Counted from the stretch's first letter, positions 1-8,844 are shown. The stretch: DNA of 64,000 bases from 2-02-FULL-55-14 sp964534125 (GCA_964534125.1 CAZHOJ010000001.1:558001-622000), one strand, 5' to 3'. Made by a program: numbers and translations. Notes: a model not told the origin generated them from the sequence alone.

Positions 1-575
1 GTGGCAGTGATCCGAACACCCGCCGGGCTCTCATACTGCTCCCACCAGTCGAGCTCGACGATCTTTTGCACATCGACACCGCACTTCATCAGATCTGCAC
101 CGACGCCGATGGGTGTCACGAACCTTCCCACCCGGTCACGGAGTGCCCGTATCGAACGCTCATTCAGATGGTCAAAGTGATTATGCGAAACGATGACGAT
201 GTCCGTATCAGGTACGGCGTCGAGCGGGAGCGGAGACTCCCCGCTGTAGCGCCACGGCCCCAGGAGCGTGATCCCTTTCGTGAAGACCGGGTCCGTCAGG
301 ATGCGAACCCCCTCGACGTTCAGCAGAACAGATGAATGGCCGAGCCATGTTGCAGTGACGCGTTCTTCGTTTCTATTGCAGTAGGGTCCGGTCTCAGCAG
401 CCTGGCGGGGCAATGCACGGCGGGGCGTCCGATCTTCCCGATGGAAGACATATTCCCGCATCATTCCGGCATACTGCCCCAAGGACATCCATTCCCATGG
501 GGTTTCGTTGCGAAATCGTCCATCCCGCCACTGCGGCGAGTGTCGCACTATCCTTGAGGTCGTTTTTTCGCTCAT
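1..575 (-). CDS. MBL-fold metallo-hydrolase (UlaG/NAPE-PLD-like), 3' part cut by window edge
   Basis: The 5' 191 codons of a gene that runs off the left edge. The translation contains ATWLGHSSVLLN, then TDPVF, then the zinc-binding motif SHNHFDHL (H-x-H-x-D-H), the order typical of NAPE-PLD/UlaG-type metallo-beta-lactamase-fold hydrolases; the C-terminal metal ligands lie outside the window. The N-terminal stretch before the beta-lactamase fold (about 75 residues, ending CNRNEERVT) matches the extra N-terminal region common in this subfamily. Start chosen at ATG 575 (MSEKTTSRIV), the first in-frame ATG of the open frame. It is divergent from ridA with 71 bp between starts. No signal peptide is seen, so a cytoplasmic enzyme is inferred; the substrate is unknown. 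Confidence 0.85.
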   Translation of the reverse strand, partial: MSEKTTSRIVRHSPQWRDGRFRNETPWEWMSLGQYAGMMREYVFHREDRTPRRALPRQAAETGPYCNRNEERVTATWLGHSSVLLNVEGVRILTDPVFTKGITLLGPWRYSGESPLPLDAVPDTDIVIVSHNHFDHLNERSIRALRDRVGRFVTPIGVGADLMKCGVDVQKIVELDWWEQYESPAGVRITA

Positions 576-646
576 ATGCTGATCGCGGATCATAACATAT
601 TGATGACCATGATTGTTCTTCATTTTTTGGCATATTAGCAATCATC

Positions 647-1036
647 ATGACGCAGCGCTTCACATCCGGTTCTCCGTACGAGCCAGTCATCGGATTCTCG
701 CGTGCAGTACGGAAAGGTCCGCACATCGCCATCAGCGGCACCGGACCGATCGGTCCCGACGGCAAGACCGTGGGAGTCGGCGATCCAGAGGCACAGGCGC
801 GGCGGTGTTTCCACATCATCAAGGAGGCCGTCGAAGGGCTGGGCGGCACCCTCGACGATGTCGTCCGGACGAGAATGTACCTCACGCGGAGGGATGACTG
901 GGAAGCGATCGGCAAGGTCCACGGCGAGTTCTTCCGCGACATACGCCCAGCGGCAACAATGGTCGTCGTTGAGAGCCTCATCGACCCCGATTGGTTCATC
1001 GAGGTCGAAGCAGACGCCTTTGTGAAGGAGTACTGA
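647..1036 (+). CDS. RidA/YjgF family protein
   Basis: A 129-residue protein covering the whole RidA (YjgF/YER057c/UK114) fold. Visible family features are ISGTGPIGPDG near residue 30, the segment VRTRMYLT near 75, and IRPAAT near 105, which carries the conserved arginine that binds the carboxylate of imine/enamine substrates. RidA proteins hydrolyse reactive 2-aminoacrylate-type intermediates made by PLP enzymes. This copy ends DWFIEVEADAFV rather than the usual canonical C-terminus, so it may belong to a divergent Rid subgroup with another substrate. It lies 83 bp before mgsA and is divergent from the MBL-fold gene. Confidence 0.9.
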   Translation: MTQRFTSGSPYEPVIGFSRAVRKGPHIAISGTGPIGPDGKTVGVGDPEAQARRCFHIIKEAVEGLGGTLDDVVRTRMYLTRRDDWEAIGKVHGEFFRDIRPAATMVVVESLIDPDWFIEVEADAFVKEY

Positions 1037-1119
1037 CGGGAAGGTTGACAGCTCCTGGGACATAGTCTCCCATCTTCCATCTTTCATCTCACATCTCTCA
1101 TCCTATATCCGACCTCCCC

Positions 1120-1590
1120 ATGAAAGCTCTCAAACGTATCGCCCTCGTCGCTCACGACAACCGTAAGAAAGACCTCATCGAATGGGTCGAGTGGAACTGG
1201 GAAAGCCTGCTCGACCATCAGCTCATCTGCACAGGGACGACCGGCACGCTGGTGGAAAAGGCGCTCACGAGGATGATGACCGGTTCGAAGAAGCAGCTGA
1301 ACAATATCCGGAAGCTCAGGTCCGGTCCTCTTGGCGGCGACCAGCAGTTGGGGGCGCTCATCACGGAGGGTGAGGTCGACCTCATCATCTTCCTGTGGGA
1401 CCCGATGGAGCCGCAACCTCACGATGTCGATGTCAAGGCCCTCCTCCGGATAGCGGTCCTCTACAACATCCCGACGGCCTGCAATCGGTCGACGGCAGAC
1501 TTCATGATCTCCTCGCCGTTGTTCACATCGCCGTACGACCCGGTCCTCGTCGATTATTCCACATACACCAAGCGGAACCTCGGCCTGTGA
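1120..1590 (+). CDS. mgsA: Methylglyoxal synthase
   Basis: A 156-residue protein spanning the full MgsA family. It has IALVAHDNRK at the N-terminus, the phosphate-binding CTGTTGT, the SGPLGGDQQ motif with the catalytic aspartate, and DPMEPQPHDVDVKAL with the histidine and aspartate of the active site, followed by CNRSTADF. MgsA converts dihydroxyacetone phosphate to methylglyoxal and phosphate, a bypass of lower glycolysis used when phosphorylated sugars build up. The stop overlaps the GTG start of the next gene (GTGA), so the two are probably translated together. No regulatory site is evident in the 83-bp upstream gap. Confidence 0.97.
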   Translation: MKALKRIALVAHDNRKKDLIEWVEWNWESLLDHQLICTGTTGTLVEKALTRMMTGSKKQLNNIRKLRSGPLGGDQQLGALITEGEVDLIIFLWDPMEPQPHDVDVKALLRIAVLYNIPTACNRSTADFMISSPLFTSPYDPVLVDYSTYTKRNLGL

Positions 1591-2252
1591 GCCGACAGCT
1601 CGGGGTCCTGATCTTCGGCTCGACGGGTATGGTCGGCGAGGGGGTGCTCCATGTAGCCCTTCGCGATCCCAACATCGGCAGAATCCTTGTGATCAACCGG
1701 CGTCCCTGCAGCGTTACGCATGACAAGCTGAAGGAGCTGTTGGTGCAGGACGTTCGCCATCTCTGGACCCTCGGGGACAAGCTGAAGGGATATGACGCCT
1801 GCTACTACTGTGCCGGGGTCTCATCGGTCGGGAAGACGGAAGACATCTATCGGCGGATCACCTATGATCTGACGATGCATGCCGCCAGCACACTGCTGCA
1901 TCATAATCCGGGAATTGTGTTCACCTACATCTCAGGGCTGGGAACAGACGGCACAGAAAAGGGACGCACCATGTGGGCCCGCGTGAAAGGGCGCACGGAG
2001 AACCACGTGCTTCGGTTCCCCTTCCGGGGGGCATACATGTTTCGCCCCGGATTCATCGAGCCGATCACAGGGATGGAGCACACGTACACAGCCTACAAAG
2101 TGCTTGCCCCGGTCATTCCTGTGCTCCGCCGGCTCTTCCCCTCGTACGTCGTCTCCCTTCGTGACATCGGGCAGGCAATGATCAATGTCACGCTGAGGGG
2201 ATATCCGAAACACATCCTCGAATGCCGGGACATAACATCCGCAGCATCATGA
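1587..2252 (+). CDS. NAD(P)-binding oxidoreductase, atypical SDR, TIP30/HTATIP2-like
   Basis: A 221-residue protein if started at GTG 1587, which overlaps the mgsA stop; this gives VSRQLGVLIFGSTGMVGEGV, a Rossmann-fold nucleotide-binding glycine motif placed correctly at the N-terminus. The open frame extends upstream to 1395, but only inside mgsA. Further features fit atypical short-chain dehydrogenases (NAD(P)H-binding/TIP30 type): YYCAGVSS near residue 70, YISGLGTD near 110, followed by WARVKGRTE with a lysine in the region of the catalytic YxxxK element but without its tyrosine. The C-terminal part has a hydrophobic patch (residues 155-200). Substrate unknown; coupling to mgsA could hint at carbonyl detoxification, which is inference only. 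Confidence 0.82.
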   Translation: MSRQLGVLIFGSTGMVGEGVLHVALRDPNIGRILVINRRPCSVTHDKLKELLVQDVRHLWTLGDKLKGYDACYYCAGVSSVGKTEDIYRRITYDLTMHAASTLLHHNPGIVFTYISGLGTDGTEKGRTMWARVKGRTENHVLRFPFRGAYMFRPGFIEPITGMEHTYTAYKVLAPVIPVLRRLFPSYVVSLRDIGQAMINVTLRGYPKHILECRDITSAAS

Positions 2253-2335
2253 CAGTCCGCTGTTGCCTTTCAATCTGACTTGACCGATATTTTCGACTCA
2301 CACGCAGACAGTATCAGGATCACTAGCACAGGGCG

Positions 2336-2641
2336 ATGACCATGCCAAGCGACAAAGAAGAAGAATACTTTGCCAAACTCGAATTCGAGAAGCGCCGGAA
2401 GCTCCTCGAGGAGCAGGAAAAAGCGATCGAGGCGGCGGAAAAATCCCGCCTGAAGGAACTGCACTACATGCGGTGTCCGAAATGCGGGATGGAACTGCAG
2501 GAGATCGAACTGCGAAACGTCAAGATCGACAAATGCTTCAGTTGCGAGGGGATCTGGCTCGATACCGGGGAACTGAACACGCTGATGGCGATGGACAAGA
2601 AAATGTCGGACAAGGTCCTGGGGATCTTCAAGGGAAAGTGA
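2336..2641 (+). CDS. Zinc-ribbon (zf-TFIIB) domain protein
   Basis: A 101-residue protein. Residues 1-42 are highly charged and probably one long helix (EFEKRRKLLEEQEKAIEAAE). Residues 45-80 form a zf-TFIIB-type zinc ribbon: RCPKCGMEL followed by KCFSCEGIWLDTGEL, giving CxxC-x(16-20)-CxxC and the family-typical GIWLDxGEL end. Small bacterial proteins of this family are common and mostly uncharacterised; nucleic-acid or protein binding is assumed. A second in-frame ATG at 2342 (MPSDKEEE) is an equally good start. The stop at 2639-2641 lies 1 base before the next start, so the two are likely co-transcribed. Confidence 0.85.
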   Translation: MTMPSDKEEEYFAKLEFEKRRKLLEEQEKAIEAAEKSRLKELHYMRCPKCGMELQEIELRNVKIDKCFSCEGIWLDTGELNTLMAMDKKMSDKVLGIFKGK

Positions 2642-2642
2642 C

Positions 2643-3113
2643 ATGCGCGCCCTCCTGATCCTGCTGCTCCTTGGCGTCGGTTGCTCATCCCCTGACCGAT
2701 CCTCACCGGAATCGGAGAAGGAGAAGGTCCGGGAGGTCATCCAGGCATATGCCCGCGCCTGGGAGGCCTTTGACTCTGCTGCTGTGCTGGCCCTGTTCAC
2801 CGAGGACGCGGTCATCTCCCCGAGCGGGCTTCTGCCGCGCGAAGGGAAGCAGGCCATGCGCGCCTTCTGGTTTCCGCCCGACGGGCCACGGGTCACAGTG
2901 GAGTCCTATGACATCGACGTGCTCGATACGGGAGTATCGGACTCGTTGGCCTATACATTCGAGAAGGGGACGCTCTCGTATGCCTTTACGGCCGGAGATA
3001 TGAGTGTGGAACGCACTTCAAGAGCGTACGGCACGACCCTATACCGCAAAACAGGGCCCGGCGAATGGAAGATCTTCAGGAGAATGTGGACCGACCTGCG
3101 GATAGAAGAATAG
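2643..3113 (+). CDS. Lipoprotein with NTF2-like (DUF4440/SnoaL-type) domain
   Basis: A 156-residue protein. MRALLILLLLGVGC is a signal peptide ending in a lipobox (LGVGC), so the mature protein should be lipid-anchored at Cys14. Residues 25-150 fit the NTF2-like/SnoaL fold used by DUF4440 proteins: a helical start (VREVIQAYARAWEAFD), the AVLALFTEDAVISPSG segment, then beta strands ending with GEWKIFRRMWTDLR. Such domains are found in ketosteroid-isomerase-like enzymes and in binding proteins; no catalytic residue can be assigned here. It directly follows the zinc-ribbon gene. Confidence 0.8.
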   Translation: MRALLILLLLGVGCSSPDRSSPESEKEKVREVIQAYARAWEAFDSAAVLALFTEDAVISPSGLLPREGKQAMRAFWFPPDGPRVTVESYDIDVLDTGVSDSLAYTFEKGTLSYAFTAGDMSVERTSRAYGTTLYRKTGPGEWKIFRRMWTDLRIEE

Positions 3114-3180
3114 ACGGGAAGAACCATGACCGGATACTCCGACGCATTTCTCCCCCCGATCTGTAACCTGCAAGGAACAT

Positions 3181-3250
3181 ATTGAACCCCTAGGGGGTTC
3201 AGATCCTTGTCTTGATCTATGCAAGAAATATTGAATCCCTACGGGATTCT
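3181..3250. repeat. Two short palindromic repeats between convergent genes
   Basis: Two similar hairpin-forming units lie in the 241-bp gap between convergent genes. Unit 1 is TGAACCCC (3183-3190), loop TAG, GGGGTTCA (3194-3201). Unit 2 is GAATCCC (3233-3239), loop TAC, GGGATTC (3243-3249). Both are preceded by ATATTGAA. The shared leader, similar size and base changes paired across the arms suggest a dispersed repeat rather than chance hairpins. Neither is followed by a T tract, so a classical terminator role is not supported. Confidence 0.6.
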
Positions 3251-3354
3251 TCTGTCACTCGTCGCTTACCGCCTACGGCTTTCCGCTCACCGTCTGTCGC
3301 CTTCCTCCTGCCGCTATCCGTTCCCCTTCCCTGCTTTCCAATGTCTACGCTCTG

Positions 3355-4482
3355 CTATCCCACCCTCTTCTGGAACCGATTGATGCTCAGCCCCAGGATC
3401 GTCACGCCGAAAATGACGAGAGCCAGGGCCTGCGGCCAGAGCACTTCCATACCGACTCCTTTCAGGAAGAGGCCGCGGATGATCTCGAGAAAATAGCGGA
3501 GCGGGACAATATACGTGATGACCTGAATGATGTGGGGCATGTTCTCGATCGGGAAGGTGAACCCTGACAGGAACATCATCGGGAACATGGCAAAGAACAA
3601 CGCCGTCAGCAATGCCTGTTGCTGTGTGTGGGAGACTGTGGACACGAAGAGACCGATCCCGAGCGTGGTCATGATGAACAATCCTGAGAGACCGAACAGC
3701 AGCAACACGCTTCCCTTCAGCGGAATATCGAACCAGAGGATCGCTACCGAGAGCACAATGGCAACGTCGAGCAGGCCGATGACGACGTACGGAAGCAGTT
3801 TGCCGATCAGAAGTTCGGATGACCGCATGGGCGTCACAAGGAGCTGCTCCATTGTGCCGATCTCCTTCTCACGGACCAGCGCAGCCGCAGTGAATGTCGC
3901 CGTTATGACCATGAGGATCAGCGCAACAACGCCAGGGACCATATAGTTAGCGCTCCGAAGCTCCGGATTGAACCACACCCGCAGCTCAGGTACCACCTGC
4001 GGCAGCGACCGCACTCCGGCCTTCCGGATGACCTCCTTCGTCATGATCTCCTGCGAGAAGCCTCCGATGATCTGACGGGCATAATTCAGGCTGATGTTTG
4101 CAGTATTTGCGTCTGCCCCGTCCGCAATGAGATGCAGCTGTCCTGGTTGCCCCTGGCGCACGTTCTCCCCGAAACGGTGCGGGATGAGCACGGCAATAGT
4201 AGCCGCGCTGTTGTCCAGGTACTGGTCCACCTCGTCCATGCGCTCCGTCCATGCCACCACATTGAAATACCCTGTGTTGGTGAACCGCTGAACGAGCTCA
4301 CGGCTCTCCGGCGATCCGTCCATATCGTTGACGGCCAGGCCGATATTGTGGACGTCGACTGTCGCTGCATACCCCAGCAGGATGACCTGGAAGATCGGTG
4401 CGATGATGATGATGGGAAGCATCCGCTTATCGCGGCGGATCTGGATGAATTCCTTGATCATCATATGACGGATGCGTTTCAT
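3355..4482 (-). CDS. ABC-2 type efflux permease (YbhR/YbhS-like), second subunit
   Basis: A 375-residue inner-membrane permease. Start taken at ATG 4482 (MKRIRHMMIKEFIQIRRDKR), which overlaps the stop of the upstream permease as ATGA; the open frame runs further upstream only inside that gene. One N-terminal membrane segment (residues 21-44) is followed by a large periplasmic domain (about 45-180) and five C-terminal membrane segments, the topology of ABC2_membrane_3 proteins such as YbhR/YhhJ. The motif KEFIQIRRDKRM near the N-terminus is typical. It is the last gene of the efflux operon and should pair with the preceding permease as a heterodimer. Confidence 0.92.
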   Translation of the reverse strand: MKRIRHMMIKEFIQIRRDKRMLPIIIIAPIFQVILLGYAATVDVHNIGLAVNDMDGSPESRELVQRFTNTGYFNVVAWTERMDEVDQYLDNSAATIAVLIPHRFGENVRQGQPGQLHLIADGADANTANISLNYARQIIGGFSQEIMTKEVIRKAGVRSLPQVVPELRVWFNPELRSANYMVPGVVALILMVITATFTAAALVREKEIGTMEQLLVTPMRSSELLIGKLLPYVVIGLLDVAIVLSVAILWFDIPLKGSVLLLFGLSGLFIMTTLGIGLFVSTVSHTQQQALLTALFFAMFPMMFLSGFTFPIENMPHIIQVITYIVPLRYFLEIIRGLFLKGVGMEVLWPQALALVIFGVTILGLSINRFQKRVG

Positions 4483-5603
4483 GCGGACAACTCCCGGTGC
4501 AGACGCACACTGCTGACGGCCATCGCAAAGAACGTGAAGAGGATGAGACCAACGTATTGTTCCCAGATAGGCAGGATACCCACGCCTTTCAGGATGATCG
4601 ACCGAACGATGACCAGAAAGAACTTTGCAGGCAGGATATTCGCAACGACCTGCAGGACCACAGGCATACTGTTGACCGGAAAGATGAACCCCGAGAGAAG
4701 GAATGTCGGCAATAGCGATGAGAACACCGACATGAAGAATGCGACCTGCTGAGTGGCGGCGACAGAGGAAATGAGCAGCCCCTGGCCCAGACCTGCCATG
4801 ATGAACAGCAGCGTTGCACCGTAGAACAGCAGCAGGCTCCCCCGCACGACCACACCGAACAGCACCCAACCAAGAAGAAGAATGATGGTGGCGGCGATGA
4901 GCGCTATGCCGACATAGGGCACGGCTTTGCCGATAATGATCTCATAGGCCTTCAATGGCGACGTCTTCAGCTGTTCGAGCGTTCCCAATTCCCGCTCGCG
5001 GACGACCGACAGCGACGTCGAGATGGCGGTCACAAGCATCAGGATGAGGCCGAAGAGCCCCGGCACGAGATAGTGCGCCGTCTTCAGTTCCGGATTGAAC
5101 TGGAGCTTCGGGCGGACATCGACGGGGAACGCCACCGACCGACCCCGCCGCTCGAACCACTGAGCCGTTATCCGGGCTGAATAGTCCTGAATGCCAAGCG
5201 AGATATATCCCGCTGCGATCGAGGCGGTATTTGCGTTCGCGCCATCGATGATCACCTGGACCGGAGAGGAGGTGCCGCGCACCAGGCTTTTGGAGAACCC
5301 GTTCGGAATGACCAGCACCAGATGCGCACTTCCGTCTTCGAGTACTCGGTCAATCTGGGATCGGTCTGCTACCGACCCAGCGTTCGTCAGATATTCCGAC
5401 TGCGTCAGGGAGGTCACGAGCTCCCTGCTTTCCCGCGTCCGGTCCTCATCCAGCACCCCGACCGACAGATGCTTGACGTCAAAGTTGAGCGCATATCCGA
5501 CAAGGACGAGGAGCATCCCCGGAAGGAGGATGAGGATCCCTAAGGCCCGCTTGTCGCGGCGAATCTGCCTGAACTCTTTTCGAACAATAGGACCGAGATT
5601 CAT
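4479..5603 (-). CDS. ABC-2 type efflux permease (YbhR/YbhS-like), first subunit
   Basis: A 374-residue permease with the same layout as its downstream neighbour: MNLGPIVRKEFRQIRRDKRA, a first membrane segment (about 22-40), a periplasmic domain and a C-terminal block of five or six membrane segments. VRERELGTLEQLKTSP (about residue 205) is the cytoplasmic coupling segment that contacts the ATPase, matching VREKEIGTMEQLLVTP in the partner. The two permeases are clearly paralogous. The start overlaps the ATPase stop by 4 bp (ATGA) and the stop overlaps the next start the same way, so the subunits are translationally coupled. Confidence 0.93.
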   Translation of the reverse strand: MNLGPIVRKEFRQIRRDKRALGILILLPGMLLVLVGYALNFDVKHLSVGVLDEDRTRESRELVTSLTQSEYLTNAGSVADRSQIDRVLEDGSAHLVLVIPNGFSKSLVRGTSSPVQVIIDGANANTASIAAGYISLGIQDYSARITAQWFERRGRSVAFPVDVRPKLQFNPELKTAHYLVPGLFGLILMLVTAISTSLSVVRERELGTLEQLKTSPLKAYEIIIGKAVPYVGIALIAATIILLLGWVLFGVVVRGSLLLFYGATLLFIMAGLGQGLLISSVAATQQVAFFMSVFSSLLPTFLLSGFIFPVNSMPVVLQVVANILPAKFFLVIVRSIILKGVGILPIWEQYVGLILFTFFAMAVSSVRLHRELSA

Positions 5604-6565
5604 GCTGCGACCCCTTCCCGTTTCCGTGCATCCTCCCTGGATATCAGCTGGATGAACACATCCTCGAGCGATGGTGTAATACGTGAGACCGAGGTCACAG
5701 GATTCCCGGCAGACTCGAGTACAGAGGTGATCTGCTCACTCATATCGGCCCCGGCAGCCGCCGTCACATGCAGGCTCGCTCCGAATATGGACGTCTCCTG
5801 CACCCATTCTTTGTCCTGCAGGATGCCTATTGCATCCAGGGGCTGCTCACAGACGACATTATAGGTGCTTGAATCCTTCAGCAGATGCTTCAGCTCGGAG
5901 GGTGACCCTGTCGCGATGAGTTTTCCGGCATAGATGAACCCGATAGCATTGCAGTGTTCCGCCTCGTCCATGTAGTGGGTCGTCACGAACACCGTCGTCC
6001 CGTGCTCCGAAAGGGTGTAGATGAGCTCCCAAAAGGTGCGGCGCGAGACCGGATCGACTCCTCCCGTCGGCTCATCGAGAAAGAGAATCGGCGGCTTATG
6101 CAAAATAGCGCATCCCAGGGCCAGGCGTTGCTTCCAGCCTCCTGAAAGCGAGGAAGTCAATTCGTCTTCCTTCCCCTCCAGTCCGGCCATTCTGAGCACC
6201 CACGACTCCCGCTCCTTCATCTCCTCATCCTCCAGTTCGTAGATACCTCCGTAGAACCGGATGTTCTGCCGGACCGTCAGGTCTTCATACAGCGAGAACC
6301 GCTGCGACATGTAGCCGAGCATGGTTTTGACCCGTTCCGGATCCCGCCCGACGTCAACCCCCTCCACGACCGCATGCCCGCTGGTCGGTGCGAGAAGACC
6401 GCACAGCATGCGGATGGTCGTCGACTTGCCTGCACCGTTGGGACCCAGAAATCCGAATACCTCGCCCCGCCGGACCGAGAAGCTTACATCATCGACGGCA
6501 GTGAACTTCCCGAACCTGCGAGTGAGCCCGCTGACAACGACGGAAAGGTCATTCGCATCGTTCAT
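5600..6565 (-). CDS. ABC transporter ATP-binding protein (C-terminal-half-of-YbhF-like)
   Basis: A 321-residue ABC ATPase. Walker A is GPNGAGKST (about residue 39), the Q-loop region reads YMSQRFSLYEDLTV, the signature is LSGGW (a tryptophan where LSGGQ is usual), Walker B is ILFLDEPTGGVDP, and the switch histidine is present in VTTHYMDEAEH. The C-terminal 80 residues end ITPSLEDVFIQLISRE, typical of drug-exporting (DrrA/YbhF) ATPases. Its ATG overlaps the tolC-like stop by one base (TGATG). E. coli YbhF fuses two such domains; here the two are separate genes on either side of the TolC gene. Confidence 0.94.
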   Translation of the reverse strand: MNDANDLSVVVSGLTRRFGKFTAVDDVSFSVRRGEVFGFLGPNGAGKSTTIRMLCGLLAPTSGHAVVEGVDVGRDPERVKTMLGYMSQRFSLYEDLTVRQNIRFYGGIYELEDEEMKERESWVLRMAGLEGKEDELTSSLSGGWKQRLALGCAILHKPPILFLDEPTGGVDPVSRRTFWELIYTLSEHGTTVFVTTHYMDEAEHCNAIGFIYAGKLIATGSPSELKHLLKDSSTYNVVCEQPLDAIGILQDKEWVQETSIFGASLHVTAAAGADMSEQITSVLESAGNPVTSVSRITPSLEDVFIQLISREDARKREGVAA

Positions 6566-7911
6566 CAGGGTGTCTCCCCTGTTGCATGACGGAGTTCTGC
6601 CCGTGCAATGGCGGCCTCTGCCGCAGCCTGGCTGAAGCTCAGCTTTGCCCGGAGCACATCAACTCGTGCGTCTGTGACATCCACCGTTGTCGCCATTCCT
6701 TTGTCGTACTCCTGCTCTGTGATCCTGAAGGATTCTTCTGCTGCATCGCGCGAGAGCCTGGCCGATTCGAGCCTCTCCTTGCTGTCCTGGACTGAACGCC
6801 AGAGCAGTGCCACCTCGAGCCGGGCCCCATCGAGCATCAGCCTGTATCCTTCTTCGGCTTGTCGCTGCTGCGCCTCTGCCTGTGCGGTCTGGCTTGACGT
6901 GGTCATCCAGTCCCACACCGTCCATTGGAATGTCAGCCCCACCTCCCACGTCCCATCGAACTTGTCCTTCGGGGGGATGATACGCTGGTTCGGATTCGAA
7001 TAATCATACGCCGCAGCCAGCGCGATGCTCGGATACCATCCTGCCTCTGCCACCGAGACCGCCGCTTTGGCCATGTCCGTCCGGAAACGGGCAGACGCCA
7101 GGTCCGGACGGGTCCCGACAGCGCGTTCAGCGAGTTCGTCGACTGTAGCTGATAGCGGTGCGAACGACAATGCAGCAGCGTCATCCTCGGGAGCAAGCTC
7201 CGTGCCGAGCGGCTTCCCTATGAGCGAGTTGAGACGCATCATCGCGATCGATGCTCTTGTCCGTGCTTCAATGGCCCTGACCTCGACGTCGGCGCGGCGA
7301 ACCCGAATGTTCAATACGTCCGATTCTCTTGCCATGCCTTTGTCCATAAGATGCCGGACACGTCCTTCATGCAGTTTCATCTGCTCGACCATGTCCTGCA
7401 ACACCTGTTGCGCTTCGCGCGCCTGCACCCACCCCCAATATGCCTTCTCGGTGTTCAGCGCAAGGGACGATGCGTCCCACGTCTGATCGGCCCGGGCAGC
7501 TTCCGCACCAAAGGCCGCTGCTTCCTTCGCATTCACAAGCCGGAAACCGTTAAAGACCGGCTGTGCGACCTGCACCCGGGCGGCAAAGGAATGCGGGATG
7601 GACTCGAACAACGGAATGCTCGGCGACCCGGGCAGGAACGGCACTGTGATCGTTCCCTGCTCCACATTGCTCAGCGCGAATGCCCTTCCTGTCAGCTGGA
7701 CCTTCGGAAGCAGCCGTGCTCCTGCCTCGTCCAGATTCGCTTCCGCTGTCCGGACCCGCTGCTCTGCGATCCTGACAGACGCATGATGCTCGAGCGCTGC
7801 CTCGACCGCCGACCGGACCGAGACAGGGACTGGCTGGGCGAAGACATACTGGAAGAAGACGAGGATTGAAATAATGGAATGATGGAAGAAGCGTATCTTC
7901 ATGGTCTTCAT
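6565..7911 (-). CDS. TolC-family outer-membrane efflux protein
   Basis: A 448-residue protein from ATG 7911 (MKTMKIRFF); ATG 7902 is a near-equal alternative. The frame stays open upstream only through the ATPase gene, and position 7911 lies 2 bases after that gene's stop. A signal peptide is visible (about residues 1-28, ending VFAQPVP). The rest has two long helical repeats with the OEP pattern: AVEAALEHHASVRIAEQRVRTAEANLDEA near the N-terminus and its counterpart around residue 250, plus a glycine/aromatic beta-barrel segment such as LAAAYDYSNPN. It should form the outer-membrane exit duct of the pump encoded by this operon. Confidence 0.92.
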   Translation of the reverse strand: MKTMKIRFFHHSIISILVFFQYVFAQPVPVSVRSAVEAALEHHASVRIAEQRVRTAEANLDEAGARLLPKVQLTGRAFALSNVEQGTITVPFLPGSPSIPLFESIPHSFAARVQVAQPVFNGFRLVNAKEAAAFGAEAARADQTWDASSLALNTEKAYWGWVQAREAQQVLQDMVEQMKLHEGRVRHLMDKGMARESDVLNIRVRRADVEVRAIEARTRASIAMMRLNSLIGKPLGTELAPEDDAAALSFAPLSATVDELAERAVGTRPDLASARFRTDMAKAAVSVAEAGWYPSIALAAAYDYSNPNQRIIPPKDKFDGTWEVGLTFQWTVWDWMTTSSQTAQAEAQQRQAEEGYRLMLDGARLEVALLWRSVQDSKERLESARLSRDAAEESFRITEQEYDKGMATTVDVTDARVDVLRAKLSFSQAAAEAAIARAELRHATGETP

Positions 7912-7912
7912 C

Positions 7913-8836
7913 TCATGCCTCTGAGGATTGCGTTTGCTGAATAAAAACATCTTCGAGCGACGGGGGGATCTTGCGGACCGCCTCTGCGCCGAGGTGTTGC
8001 AGCTCGGTGGGGAGCCCTTCCCGGCCTGCCTCCCGCGGGAGAAGGACATGCAGCCTGTCGCCAAAAACATGGACCCGTTCTGCACCGATCTGTGCCTTCA
8101 GTGTCTTGGCCATCTTGTGGACGTCGTCCGACCGTATCTCATAGACCGCGAACGGCACATCGGTCCTCACGGCCGCAGGCGTATCACATCGCACGATCGT
8201 TCCTGCATGCATCAGGGCCACCCGCGCGCTCCTTTCCGCCTCGTCCAGGTACGGCGTGGTGACAATGATCGTCATGCCATCCTTGAGCAATGCCGACAGG
8301 ATGCGCCAGAAATCCCGGCGTGAGACAGGGTCTACACCTGTCGTCGGTTCGTCCAGAAAGATGACATCAGGTTCATGAACGAGGGTGCAGGCGAGGGCCA
8401 GTTTCTGCTTCATGCCGCCGGACAACTGCCCTGCGAGACGGTCTCTGAACGGATTCAGTCGTGTCATCTCAAGCAGTTCCTGTTTCCGCCCGGCGAATGT
8501 CCGCCGGCCGTGGATCTCGGCGAAGAAGTCAATGTTCTCGTCCACCGTGAGGTCCGCATAGAGGCTGAACCGCTGGGACAAATAGCCGATATGCTTCTTC
8601 GCTGCTTCCCGGTCCTTCCGGACATCGAGCCCCATGATAGAGATCTGTCCGGCCGTCGGAGGGAGCACCCCGCACATCATCCTGACGGCGGTCGTCTTTC
8701 CTGCGCCATCAGGACCGACGATGCAGAAGATCTCTCCTTTGTGGATGTCCAGGGTCACGTCATGGACGGCCGTGAACTCCCGTCCGCTGGCTGTCATGAA
8801 CGTTCGCCCGACCGATCGCAGTGAGACTGCTTCCAT
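7913..8836 (-). CDS. ABC transporter ATP-binding protein with Pro in place of the switch His (N-terminal-half-of-YbhF-like)
   Basis: A 307-residue ABC ATPase. Walker A is GPDGAGKTT, Q-loop region YLSQRFSLYADLTV, signature LSGGMKQKLALA, Walker B VIFLDEPTTGVDP. The H-loop reads VTTPYLDEAE, with proline where the catalytic switch histidine of the paralogue (VTTHYMDEAE) stands. This suggests that one of the two nucleotide sites in the heterodimer is degenerate, as in many asymmetric ABC exporters. The C-terminal end IPPSLEDVFIQQTQ is shared with its paralogue. It follows the membrane-fusion gene after 8 bases and precedes the TolC gene by 1 base. Confidence 0.94.
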   Translation of the reverse strand: MEAVSLRSVGRTFMTASGREFTAVHDVTLDIHKGEIFCIVGPDGAGKTTAVRMMCGVLPPTAGQISIMGLDVRKDREAAKKHIGYLSQRFSLYADLTVDENIDFFAEIHGRRTFAGRKQELLEMTRLNPFRDRLAGQLSGGMKQKLALACTLVHEPDVIFLDEPTTGVDPVSRRDFWRILSALLKDGMTIIVTTPYLDEAERSARVALMHAGTIVRCDTPAAVRTDVPFAVYEIRSDDVHKMAKTLKAQIGAERVHVFGDRLHVLLPREAGREGLPTELQHLGAEAVRKIPPSLEDVFIQQTQSSEA

Positions 8837-8844
8837 GATCGCGC

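Noticed and set aside
1395..1586. 64-codon upstream extension of the TIP30-like gene
   Set aside because: It lies wholly inside mgsA, and the Rossmann motif begins only after the GTG at 1587.
3355..3600. Frameshift suspected because two very similar permeases abut
   Set aside because: Both are full length with intact ATGA overlaps; they are paralogous subunits.
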